A stretch of 34,717 nt of DNA from RGIG5612 sp045616165 (GTDB taxonomy: Bacteria; Bacillota; Clostridia; Lachnospirales; Lachnospiraceae), in NCBI GenBank assembly GCA_045616165.1, contig JAZLGF010000031.1:1-34717 (forward strand), in the 5' to 3' direction. Below the pieces are notes generated by a model. The model was not told the origin of the DNA and ran no database searches. It saw only the letters and a list, made by a program, of their open reading frames with translations. Of the stretch, positions 24,112 through 32,170 are shown in pieces (the first letter of the stretch is position 1; every line of letters begins with the position of its first letter). Position numbers and translations under genes: made by a program.

Positions 24112-25485
24112 TTAATACATATCACCAAGTGTTTTATAAATCATATCTTCTTTATCTTTATGTTTAAATCCTGACATTGAGAAGAAAATTTTTGTTATTC
24201 GGTTCCCTCCAAGATAATGTATCTTTTCAAGAAAAGTTTCGATATCTGAATGATCCGTTTTTTCATTCCGAAATTTACACTCCGCTGCTAATACCGGATG
24301 TTCCGAATCATATCCAACAATATCTACCTCTATATTCTTAATCTCATTTCCAATCTTTATTGACTGCTGAAAATTTTTCATGCTGGTAACTATTTCCGGA
24401 AAGGCCGCTGTGCCAGTATTTCTATATATATACTGTTTACACATTTCCTCAAAGATAGGACCCATATAATCATTCAGGAAAGGTTTTACTTTATCATAAT
24501 AATAATTTTCTCCTCTTCCGGCATTGATTAGATTCTGTGCCGGATTTACATATTGGAACCAAAAAGACACCATGTTGTCAGTTAATACATAATAAGCTTT
24601 TTTTGCCATTCGTTTTTCAATGATTCCGGATTTTGTCAGAATATTCACCTGGTATGTTATATCATCCATTCCCACCTTTGTTTTTATCTCATTGTACTTT
24701 GTATAGCCATTTGCTATCGCGCTGATAATCATATTAAAGGCTTTTGGATTCTGTTTTTCTGCTGTGACAATAATCTTTATCTGTTCCTCAGTAAAATATC
24801 CAGAAGATTCATAAAATTGTTCGATAATATTTTCGTCCAGAGATTTTTTTGGATCAAACTGCTCAAGATATTTTGCAATCCCCCCAGTTATCCCGTAAAC
24901 AATTGCTTGTTCACGGTTGCTATACTTAGGAACAAATTTTGCCGTATCTAAATAATCAAATGGATGAAGATGAATAATCAAATCACTTCTGCCATATAAA
25001 GGCGCATTCTCTGAAAGAACATCTTCTCGCATAAAGTGAACCAATGAGCCACAAAGTATAAACAACATTTTAGTTTCTTTCCAATCATGGTCCACATATT
25101 TTTGAATAAGCGAATTCATATATCTGCATTCTTTAGAAAGGTATGGATATTCATCAATAAAAAATACGATTTTCTCTTCTTTAGCAATCGCTGTTATGTA
25201 ATCAAAAAGCTTCTCAAAACTGTCAAAATGTATATTTCCAGCCATTTCCGGTGCAGTCTCCATAAGGACGGCCTCTGTCATTCTATCTAATAGTTCTGCT
25301 TCATTTCTTTCAACTGCAATGAAGGAAATTGACTTACAAGCGTTATCCTTGCAGAATTTATTGATCAATTCTGTTTTTCCGATTCGTCTGCGTCCATACA
25401 AAACAACCATCTGGAATTGATCTTTTTCATACCTTTTTTTGAGATCCATTAACTCTCGATTTCTTCCAATAAATACTTTCTCCAT
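24112..25485 (-). CDS. AAA ATPase with C-terminal DUF234 nuclease-like domain
   Basis: This 457-residue protein has an N-terminal archaeal-type ATPase: P-loop GRRRIGKT (31-38) and Walker B IVFFIDEYPYLS (D111-E112). A winged-helix region (about 260-320) follows. The C-terminal DUF234 domain has VDIVGYDSEHPVLAAECKF, which fits a PD-(D/E)XK fold (D, then E-x-K). Members are abundant and often mobile in anaerobes; their role is unclear. It has its own promoter and a palindromic operator covering the transcription start, so it is probably tightly repressed. Confidence 0.87.
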   Translation of the reverse strand: MEKVFIGRNRELMDLKKRYEKDQFQMVVLYGRRRIGKTELINKFCKDNACKSISFIAVERNEAELLDRMTEAVLMETAPEMAGNIHFDSFEKLFDYITAIAKEEKIVFFIDEYPYLSKECRYMNSLIQKYVDHDWKETKMLFILCGSLVHFMREDVLSENAPLYGRSDLIIHLHPFDYLDTAKFVPKYSNREQAIVYGITGGIAKYLEQFDPKKSLDENIIEQFYESSGYFTEEQIKIIVTAEKQNPKAFNMIISAIANGYTKYNEIKTKVGMDDITYQVNILTKSGIIEKRMAKKAYYVLTDNMVSFWFQYVNPAQNLINAGRGENYYYDKVKPFLNDYMGPIFEEMCKQYIYRNTGTAAFPEIVTSMKNFQQSIKIGNEIKNIEVDIVGYDSEHPVLAAECKFRNEKTDHSDIETFLEKIHYLGGNRITKIFFSMSGFKHKDKEDMIYKTLGDMY

Positions 25486-25523
25486 TATTATTTCCTCAAT
25501 GTATTCTTATGCGTTAGAAATGA

Positions 25524-25562
25524 TTAACCGAAATTTATTTCGCCGAAATATATTTCGGTTAA
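25524..25562 (-). promoter_or_regulatory. Palindromic operator over the ATPase transcription start
   Basis: TTAACCGAAAT (25524-25534) and its exact complement (25552-25562) enclose a further half site. The right part also forms a perfect 16-bp palindrome, CCGAAATATATTTCGG (25543-25558). It starts 5 bp past the -10 box, where a repressor would block initiation. Confidence 0.72.
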
Positions 25563-25566
25563 TTGT

Positions 25567-25595
25567 ATTATATAATTTCCTGCTCATTTTATCAA
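25567..25595 (-). promoter_or_regulatory. Promoter of the DUF234 ATPase gene
   Basis: TTGATA (25590-25595), a 17-bp spacer and TATAAT (25567-25572) on the minus strand. The leader to ATG 25485 is about 75 nt and contains the operator. Confidence 0.8.
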
Positions 25596-25620
25596 ATATA
25601 TTTTTTATTCAGAATACTAC

Positions 25621-25650
25621 AAAAACCAGAGACCTTCGCCTCTGGTTTTA
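25621..25650 (-). terminator. Terminator of the TIR/SLATT/RyR cluster
   Basis: AAAACCAGAG (25622-25631) pairs perfectly with CTCTGGTTTT (25640-25649) around an 8-nt loop. On the minus strand the stem ends in a run of five U, closing the transcript whose last stop is at 25725. The intervening 75 bp hold nothing recognisable. Confidence 0.88.
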
Positions 25651-25724
25651 TGCCACAGATTGGAATCATCCCGATACCACATTGCTACGGCAGGATATTC
25701 ATTCTTGACCGTCTGTCAGTTACA

Positions 25725-27605
25725 TCAACTCAACCTGTAAATTCTAACCCCATCAAAAATCTTTAATAATGTAAGCATTGTGTTCATAGGCTCTACATCT
25801 TTATCTTGTTCTTCTTTTGAAAGTTTATGATAGTGCTCATGCGCTTTCTCATAAGTTAGACCATCTCCAAGTTCTTCTTCTGTAATCATGTCCATATGCA
25901 ACCTTAAAAGTTCCCTTTCATCTCCAGAAATATTCGGTGCATATTTCCATCCCATATCAATATGTTCTTTAAGCCATCTTTCATGTTCCATCGGACCAAT
26001 CTTCTTTATGTCCTCAACATCAAAACTTGTTATCTCATCGAAATCTACTGGACGGTCCGTATAGAATCCACCTATTACATTCAAATACTTATCAAATGCT
26101 TTTGCTTGATTAATATTTGAAAGTTTATATTCTAATGACATTTCATTAAAAGATTTAATAAAACCATCTGTATGTTCTGTCAAAAACTCCATTTCCTTTC
26201 CTGCTGCCTTTGCCTCTTCCCATTCTTTGCTCTTGCTCCATCTTCCATTAAGCGCAATTGCAAAATAATACAAATGCAAAAAGTTACTTTCTGAAAGGAA
26301 TGCTTTCTTTCTTCCTGCTCTTCTTTGATCCCATTTTCCATCTACTGACAAATTAAGAATTTTGGTATCTACGATAGTGTCAATTTCTACTTGGAATGCA
26401 GGTTTTTCTCCACCATCAGCTATCATTTTTTTAATAGCGCTGCCTTTATGTTGTTCATTTATATCATAAATGAACAAAGCTTTAACTTTATTATTTTCAA
26501 ATTCAAAATCACAATCCATAGGATAAAGTTTATTTCTTGAATTTCTTCCATAAGATGTTCTGTCCCAACATTGCATCTCGTCACAAAACATAAGCATATA
26601 CGCTAATGGATGGAGTTCACACATAAGTGGCTTATTAAGTTTTTCATTATCAAAAAATGCTATACTATATTTGTATAAACTATTGTGCAAAATAATTGCA
26701 GTTAAAGCATCAATATCTGCCATGTTCATATCTGTTTCCTGATTTTCATATACAGTTTTTAGCACGATATTCGCACTAAAATAAGCATGATCCATAAAGT
26801 AATTATATTGTTCTGGATGGGTTGGCTTATTTGCAAGAATCTCCTTCATGCTCTTTTCAGAAAAAATATAAGTATCTGCCAATCTATCACAAAGAGCATA
26901 AGCAAAAAATTCATCTGAATTTTCAAAAATAGCATCTCTTGTTCCATATATATTTGCAATTTTTTTCTTTGTAAACTCACTTAACTTCTTTTCATTATCA
27001 AGATTATGATAAGCTACAAACGGTTTGCCCTTGCGATTGTTTTTTGTTGCCTCAAAATATGATGCAACCTGTTCAAACGGAAGTTCAAACGGATAACCCA
27101 TATCATGAAATAGCGATGTTATACCCCAATATTTCAAGAAATGATGTGCTGCCTTTTTTGAATCTCTTAAGTTATAAAAATCAGAATATATAAGCCTATA
27201 ATTTTCGTTGCTTTCATATATTGCAAGTCCAAGTGCAAAAACATAAACCGAGTGTGAATAATGATCTCTATGTTTCATTACAACATTACTTGTATTTTCC
27301 TCATATTCAGAAAGCATTTCAATCATTGTGCTAGTCTTATCATATTCCGTAATAAACATTTCTATAAAACAAAAATAAACATCAAAAGCGTCTTTAGCCG
27401 CTCCTGAATCTAAAAATCTTTCAAGAGCTAACTCCAAACATCTTCTATCGTTATCCATTTGCATATTGTATGGGATTTGATTAAGCTTAAGACTCTTTCC
27501 TAAGAAAGTGCCCATCTCTTTTTCTTTATTTGAAATTTCCTCGTTATATCCAAGGTCTTGACATGTCTCATGTAAAAAATTGCAAACTGTTTCTTTTAGA
27601 TTCAT
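25725..27605 (-). CDS. HD-domain phosphohydrolase with C-terminal RyR domain
   Basis: This 626-residue cytosolic protein has two recognisable parts. The N-terminal part (about 105-350) carries an HD metal site: HRDHYSHS (H115/H118), LFHDMGY (H167-D168), LHNS (H307) and FCDEMQCWDR (D342). The C-terminal 88 residues look like a RyR domain (EHERWLKEH, GWKYAP, LRLHMDMITEEEL, KLSKEEQDKD). A lysine/arginine-rich middle (QRRAGRKKAF) links them. HD enzymes cleave phosphate esters, often nucleotides. Bacterial RyR domains are predicted to sense small, possibly nucleotide-derived, ligands. It is the last gene of the cluster, with a good ribosome site (GGAGG) 67 bp after the TIR gene. Substrate and ligand are unknown. 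Confidence 0.78.
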   Translation of the reverse strand: MNLKETVCNFLHETCQDLGYNEEISNKEKEMGTFLGKSLKLNQIPYNMQMDNDRRCLELALERFLDSGAAKDAFDVYFCFIEMFITEYDKTSTMIEMLSEYEENTSNVVMKHRDHYSHSVYVFALGLAIYESNENYRLIYSDFYNLRDSKKAAHHFLKYWGITSLFHDMGYPFELPFEQVASYFEATKNNRKGKPFVAYHNLDNEKKLSEFTKKKIANIYGTRDAIFENSDEFFAYALCDRLADTYIFSEKSMKEILANKPTHPEQYNYFMDHAYFSANIVLKTVYENQETDMNMADIDALTAIILHNSLYKYSIAFFDNEKLNKPLMCELHPLAYMLMFCDEMQCWDRTSYGRNSRNKLYPMDCDFEFENNKVKALFIYDINEQHKGSAIKKMIADGGEKPAFQVEIDTIVDTKILNLSVDGKWDQRRAGRKKAFLSESNFLHLYYFAIALNGRWSKSKEWEEAKAAGKEMEFLTEHTDGFIKSFNEMSLEYKLSNINQAKAFDKYLNVIGGFYTDRPVDFDEITSFDVEDIKKIGPMEHERWLKEHIDMGWKYAPNISGDERELLRLHMDMITEEELGDGLTYEKAHEHYHKLSKEEQDKDVEPMNTMLTLLKIFDGVRIYRLS

Positions 27606-27672
27606 TTTATTTCCTCCGCATTCTTATATATTTTTTTATAAATTACTTTTTCCTGCTATGTATTAATTACTA

Positions 27673-28671
27673 CTATTTAATATAAATAACTCTAAACTTT
27701 ACATTCTCTGGCACCTTAATAGGAAACATATCTTTTGAAATCTTTACTGTTTCTAATTTCGGGCAGTTTCTTAAAATTTCCAAATCGCTGATATCTCCAC
27801 GATGAATTGTAATCTCTTTCAGATTAGGAAGATAAGCAAAATATTTTAATGTAGAATCTGTTACATAATCAAAATCTATTGATTCATTTTGAACACGTGT
27901 TAAATCAAGATATGTTGGTTCATGTTCTAAATTTTCAAATCCAAAGTTATGAAAAATATTAGCTTTAGCTTCATCATTCTCAAAAGTTAACTTTTCTCCA
28001 AGTTCTTTCTGGTCAGTTTGCATAATTACTGCATCGGCAATAAGACTATCAAAATCATCTAATCCTTCAGTTTTTTCTTTAATAACCTGGCTTTCTTTTT
28101 TTACACTGTTTTGTGTATTTAATCCTGGCAGGAAATTATCAAACCATCCCGATTTAAGTCCTATTAGCCCTACTATAACCACTAATACTAAAAAAGCCGC
28201 AATAGCTAGTAACGCATTCCATAATGCTCCATATTTATTTCTTACAATCTGTCTTTCATATCCGCTTCCGTCACCAATAAAGTTTTCCGGAATTAATTCT
28301 ATTAATTCTTTCTCACTTTCAACAACTAAGCAGCTTCCATCTTCTACTTTCTTTTCTAGAATTATTTGATTTTGTGTTCCTAACTTATATTCAATAAGTA
28401 TTTTATCGCTTGCTGCTGCACGGCTTACTTCGTTTTGACAATTTGGAGAATCAAGTGAGTTTTGTGAAACGAATATGATAACTGCTGCCGCTGCGTTTAA
28501 ATGGTCAGCAATATTTTGAGGCCATTCGCTACCCGGCGCAATTCCTTCGTCATACCATACTCTGTACTTTTTTTCATAAAGTTGTTCAATAATCGGAAGC
28601 ACAATTTCAGAATCTTTATGCGCGTAACTTACAAATATATATTCTTTTTTTCCTTCATAAGCCGGTACCAT
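27673..28671 (-). CDS. TIR-TM-LRR protein with intact catalytic glutamate
   Basis: This 332-residue protein begins with a TIR domain (about 10-130): YIFVSYAHKDSE, YRVWYDEGIAPGSEW and VIIFVSQNSLDSPNCQNEV, in which E81 occupies the NADase glutamate position. A membrane segment (about 149-172) follows positive residues (ERQIVRNK), giving TIR inside and the C-terminus outside. The outer part (about 210-332) ends in two to three leucine-rich units (LKYFAYLPNLKEITI, LRNCPKLETVKI). Of the three TIR paralogues it alone keeps E81, so it is the likely enzyme. It has a good ribosome site (AAGGAG) and lies 11 bp after its neighbour. Confidence 0.85.
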   Translation of the reverse strand: MVPAYEGKKEYIFVSYAHKDSEIVLPIIEQLYEKKYRVWYDEGIAPGSEWPQNIADHLNAAAAVIIFVSQNSLDSPNCQNEVSRAAASDKILIEYKLGTQNQIILEKKVEDGSCLVVESEKELIELIPENFIGDGSGYERQIVRNKYGALWNALLAIAAFLVLVVIVGLIGLKSGWFDNFLPGLNTQNSVKKESQVIKEKTEGLDDFDSLIADAVIMQTDQKELGEKLTFENDEAKANIFHNFGFENLEHEPTYLDLTRVQNESIDFDYVTDSTLKYFAYLPNLKEITIHRGDISDLEILRNCPKLETVKISKDMFPIKVPENVKFRVIYIK

Positions 28672-28682
28672 AAACTTGCTCC

Positions 28683-29591
28683 TTACTTCACGATTTCAAA
28701 CTCTACATGTCCTAGACTATCCGGGATTAAATTTATTAAATTCTGTCCTATTTTTACTGTGTGCAAATTTGAACATCCTTGTAATTGGTCAATTCTTCTT
28801 AGATTATTACAGTCAGTAATATTTAAAACCTCTATATCTACTTTTTGAATACCTTCAAGCGAATTAATTTCGCTCCCGGTAAAATCCAATTCCTTTACTT
28901 TTTTTCCTTCTAAAACTTTGATTGCTTCTTCTGCATATTTTGAAACATTTAAGTAATCGCTGCCATCAGCATTCCTAAACATATATTCTGCAGAATTATA
29001 ATATTGTATCCTGTTTCTAATTATTGCATTTGCTCCAAAGCCAAATCCGATTATCACTACAACAATAACACCAGCAAGAATAAGTTGCTTAGTTTTGTTC
29101 ACGTTTATTTTTACAGGTGTTGCTCCTAAAACATCCTGGGTAATAACTTCCAGTTCTTCAAGCTTGCTTTCTAATTCCTTATAATCGTTATATTCAATTA
29201 CAGGAATATTTGCTAATTGCATATCAAGACCATGTGTAAAATCTTCGTTATCCAGTCTAATACAAACAATATGCTTCTTTTGTTCAAGCGCAAAGTTAAT
29301 ATTATTTCTAAACTCAAGACTATCACATGCTTTTTTCGACATGAAGAATAATACTGTCTCTGACTGCTTTATTGCCTTGGCTATTGTTTCCGGATTTTCT
29401 GAATCTTTATTTCCTTGTATATCAAAGAAAAGTTTTATGCCGGCCCCAGCCATTTTTTCAGCAAACATAGTCGCCTTTGCCGAATCTGCTTTAACGCAGC
29501 GTGCAAAGACAAAATCTTCATTTCCTATATAATTTTCATAACTAAACTTTTTTTCAATCATCCATGTACCATATTTCGAATGGTGCTCCAT
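28683..29591 (-). CDS. TIR-TM-LRR protein, catalytically degenerate
   Basis: This 302-residue paralogue has a divergent TIR-like domain (about 25-150), a membrane segment (about 169-191) and a short leucine-rich C-terminus (VKELDFTGSEINSLEGI, CSNLHTVKIGQN). The NADase glutamate is replaced by asparagine (N97 in CDSLEFRNNIN), so it is probably a pseudo-enzyme that binds or senses. The ATG used (29591) lies within the preceding gene, overlapping it by 38 bases; ATG 29561 (MIEKKFSY) overlaps by only 8 and is equally likely. Neither has a clear ribosome site, suggesting coupled translation. Confidence 0.72.
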   Translation of the reverse strand: MEHHSKYGTWMIEKKFSYENYIGNEDFVFARCVKADSAKATMFAEKMAGAGIKLFFDIQGNKDSENPETIAKAIKQSETVLFFMSKKACDSLEFRNNINFALEQKKHIVCIRLDNEDFTHGLDMQLANIPVIEYNDYKELESKLEELEVITQDVLGATPVKINVNKTKQLILAGVIVVVIIGFGFGANAIIRNRIQYYNSAEYMFRNADGSDYLNVSKYAEEAIKVLEGKKVKELDFTGSEINSLEGIQKVDIEVLNITDCNNLRRIDQLQGCSNLHTVKIGQNLINLIPDSLGHVEFEIVK

Positions 29592-31098
29592 TCAATTGAC
29601 TTTCTACAAGATATCTTTGGTTTTCATAAACTTCTAAATATTTCAAACTTTTCAATTTTAAACATGGTGTCAGATCCGTTATATTATTACATCCTTTTAA
29701 CACCAATGTTTCAATCCCTTCAAAGTGCTCTATTCCTTCTAATGATATCAAAGACTCTGCATGACATACATCAAGTCTTCCTTTAACCGTTAACCAGGAA
29801 AGATCCTCAAGGGTAGTAATATTCATGCCTGATGAATCAATCTCGTCCAGTATAGTTCCCTCTAAATATGGTCTTAACTCATTTACTTGTGCGCTGTCCA
29901 TACTAAGCCTTCCTATTCTATGAATATCCTTAAGAAATGAATAATCTTTTATCCTATCATTTCCGTATGTCCTGTGAACATCTATTGTATCCATGTCATC
30001 ATGTACTCCAAGATACGGCATAGATGTAATATATGTCCCTTCTGCATAAATTACATTTAATCCACGTATTGTATCTGTATCAGGGATTTCTGATACAGGA
30101 GTAAACTTAAAGCATAAAATATCTAAATTCGGAAGATTTTGAATAGGCGAAAGGTCATTGATATCCGTATAATTTACCGATAATTCCCATAGGTATTTTA
30201 AATCTTCTAGCCCTTCTAAAGAACGTATTGGATTATTTTCAACAACAATTCTTTCAAGACGAGGGCAATCTCTTAGCGGTGATAAATCTGTAATATTATT
30301 TCCGCAAATACGAATTACGCTTAGGTGTTTCAATTTTTTAAGACATGAAAGATCAGAAATATTGCCCCTTTGCGTAACTCCTGATTCAGGGTCTTTGTCT
30401 TTGTATTTCACCTCGTATGCTATCGTTCCGTCCGGCATGGTTTGGGATATTCCAACATCGTCAACATTCGTAAATACATTTGTTCCGATAATATTAATAT
30501 CTGTTATAGAATCTAGTTCTTGCTGGGTTAGTCCTTTCAATCCAAATGTTTCCATTTCTGATGATAACTGCTGGGCTGGAACAATCAAAAGTGGATAAAC
30601 AACCGCTGCAAAAATCAAAATAGCCGCTGCAATTGGAATAAAAACTGCCACAAGAGATGTGTTTCTTTTAAACCTTTTTTGTTGCGGAGTTACTTTCATA
30701 TCTCTAAATATTGCGGATTCTTTTAATCTTGTATTAAAATCTTCTTCTGATGAAAAATTCTTTAAGAACATTGCCTGTGCACTATCAAGCTGCATATGTC
30801 CCCATGAATCCATTGAAATATCTTCAAGATATATCGTAAGAATGTTTTTGTTTTGTTTTACAGCTTCATCAACAATTTTTCTAAAGTCTACATTATCAAA
30901 AAACTTTTGAGTAACAAAAAGAATAACTGCACATGCTCCTTCTATTCTTTTCATTTCTCGTTTATCAATCTTTTCTCCACGCCAGAATAAAACCTCTTCA
31001 CTTGATAATAATTCAAGCTTCGGAAGTACCTTCTCTTCGCATTCCTTTGCAAAAGATACATAAATATACGGTTTATTATTTCCTGAATAATATTTCAT
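29554..31098 (-). CDS. TIR-TM-LRR protein with the longest LRR ectodomain
   Basis: This 514-residue protein has an N-terminal TIR-like domain (about 10-130: YIYVSFAKECEEK, VLFWRGEKID, AVILFVTQKFFDNVDF), a basic stretch (KRFKRN), a membrane segment (about 147-173) and a large outer domain. From about residue 245 it holds internalin-type leucine-rich repeats of ~22 residues (LKKLKHLSVIRICGNNITDLS, then LPNLDILCF and LKSLKYLEVYEN). The catalytic glutamate position is I75, so NADase activity is unlikely. The basic residues before the membrane segment place the TIR inside and the LRRs outside. It starts 12 bases after the SLATT-like gene and has no obvious ribosome site, implying coupling. Confidence 0.82.
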   Translation of the reverse strand: MKYYSGNNKPYIYVSFAKECEEKVLPKLELLSSEEVLFWRGEKIDKREMKRIEGACAVILFVTQKFFDNVDFRKIVDEAVKQNKNILTIYLEDISMDSWGHMQLDSAQAMFLKNFSSEEDFNTRLKESAIFRDMKVTPQQKRFKRNTSLVAVFIPIAAAILIFAAVVYPLLIVPAQQLSSEMETFGLKGLTQQELDSITDINIIGTNVFTNVDDVGISQTMPDGTIAYEVKYKDKDPESGVTQRGNISDLSCLKKLKHLSVIRICGNNITDLSPLRDCPRLERIVVENNPIRSLEGLEDLKYLWELSVNYTDINDLSPIQNLPNLDILCFKFTPVSEIPDTDTIRGLNVIYAEGTYITSMPYLGVHDDMDTIDVHRTYGNDRIKDYSFLKDIHRIGRLSMDSAQVNELRPYLEGTILDEIDSSGMNITTLEDLSWLTVKGRLDVCHAESLISLEGIEHFEGIETLVLKGCNNITDLTPCLKLKSLKYLEVYENQRYLVESQLNGAPFEIWYMDD

Positions 31099-31110
31099 AA
31101 ATTTTTCAAA

Positions 31111-31992
31111 TTAAAAATCCAAAGTTAACATATTGTTTTTCATATAAGAATACCAATTTCCATTTTCAAGAATCTCTTCCCTAGCTGTATTTTCAATAAT
31201 TTCCTTAGTCAATGGTTCAACCTCAATTTTGCTAATTACATCACTATACAATTTGGCCATCTCAACATGATCTGAAATTTTTCTTTCAAGATTTTGTTTT
31301 CCATAATAGCTTGCTAAGAAAAGTGAAATCGCACTCAAAAGACCAACTACAATCAAAACATAACCTTTTAAAGTAATTGTCCCTATAAAATTGTGCACAT
31401 CAATGCTAGGGATAAATTCAATTAAGCAAGCAATAACAACTATAACAATAACCGCAATTTTTACAGCATTTGATATTCTATTATTTACCTTTAATTTCCT
31501 TCTTGTTTTCTTTTCCGCATCAGTATGGTAATTATATTGTTCCAAAAGCCATTTGTTCTTAAGTTCTTCAAAAGAAAATATTTTTGTATTATGTGCTGAA
31601 TTCTCAATTATTTCCCATATCCATTCAGTATCATCACGCATCGTGTATGAAAAATATTCCGCAACATTTTTTTCTATTCCAGCAGAGAAAAAAACATTTT
31701 GAACTCTTATTACTTCTGCAAGTAATCTGTAGTTTATATATTTTGTATGAAACTGTTTCTTTTTTGCATAATAAAGTATCAAACCACCAGCAATCATAAG
31801 TAAAGCATAAATAAAAATCATCACCACTAAATCAAGTTCATCATAAAACAAGAATGCCGCTACCATAGCCATTCCTATCGATGCCAATAGTCTTAGACAA
31901 TTAATATATGATTTTTGATTATTTAATGAAAGTTGATCGGCTTCTTTTCCAATATCAGCTAAAAATCTTCCAGAAACAATAAGTTCGTTCAT
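31111..31992 (-). CDS. SLATT-like four-TM membrane protein
   Basis: This 293-residue protein has two pairs of membrane segments (about 32-50/54-75 and 176-194/209-229). The first pair is followed by YINYRLLAEVIRVQNVFFSAG, and the C-terminus carries AREEILENGNWYSYM. These resemble the SLATT (SMODS- and SLOG-associating 2TM) and DUF4231-like proteins, which are predicted pore-forming effectors in nucleotide-signal conflict systems. It is the first gene of the cluster, behind its own promoter, and lacks a clear ribosome site. Assignment rests on motif resemblance, not a profile search. Confidence 0.68.
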   Translation of the reverse strand: MNELIVSGRFLADIGKEADQLSLNNQKSYINCLRLLASIGMAMVAAFLFYDELDLVVMIFIYALLMIAGGLILYYAKKKQFHTKYINYRLLAEVIRVQNVFFSAGIEKNVAEYFSYTMRDDTEWIWEIIENSAHNTKIFSFEELKNKWLLEQYNYHTDAEKKTRRKLKVNNRISNAVKIAVIVIVVIACLIEFIPSIDVHNFIGTITLKGYVLIVVGLLSAISLFLASYYGKQNLERKISDHVEMAKLYSDVISKIEVEPLTKEIIENTAREEILENGNWYSYMKNNMLTLDF

Positions 31993-32055
31993 ATAATCAT
32001 TTTTATATTTTTCAATGAATCTTAAATGATACCCTCATTATATTGTGTCAAATTA

Positions 32056-32085
32056 ATTCTACTATAAAAAAGTAATGCCTGACAA
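32056..32085 (-). promoter_or_regulatory. Promoter of the SLATT/TIR/RyR cluster
   Basis: TTGTCA (32080-32085), an 18-bp spacer and TAGAAT (32056-32061) on the minus strand. The leader to ATG 31992 is about 57 nt. It follows the rpsI terminator, so the cluster starts a new transcription unit. Confidence 0.62.
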
Positions 32086-32117
32086 TTAAAATATAACAAA
32101 TCAATAAGTACATGTTA

Positions 32118-32151
32118 AATAAAAAAAGTCCATCCCATAAGGATGGACTTT
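32118..32151 (-). terminator. Terminator of the rplM-rpsI operon
   Basis: AAAGTCCATCC (32125-32135) pairs perfectly with GGATGGACTTT (32141-32151), 11 bp with a 5-nt loop, followed on the minus strand by a run of U residues. Confidence 0.93.
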
Positions 32152-32170
32152 GATTTGCTTTTGTCTCTGA

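Noticed and set aside
22747..25485. MATE exporter and DUF234 ATPase as part of the TIR cluster
   Set aside because: A strong terminator at 25621-25650 and a separate promoter and operator divide them from the cluster.
25650..25724. Remnant of a gene between the terminator and the HD-RyR stop codon
   Set aside because: Short open frames exist but show no start signal or recognisable motif; treated as 3' untranslated sequence.
29554..31098. Internalin-like virulence factor
   Set aside because: The LRRs look internalin-type, but there is no signal peptide or LPXTG anchor; the N-terminus is TIR-like.
25725..31992. Cluster as a classical Thoeris or CBASS system
   Set aside because: No ThsA-type SIR2 or SLOG effector and no CD-NTase (SMODS) nucleotidyltransferase is seen; only individual domains overlap with those systems.
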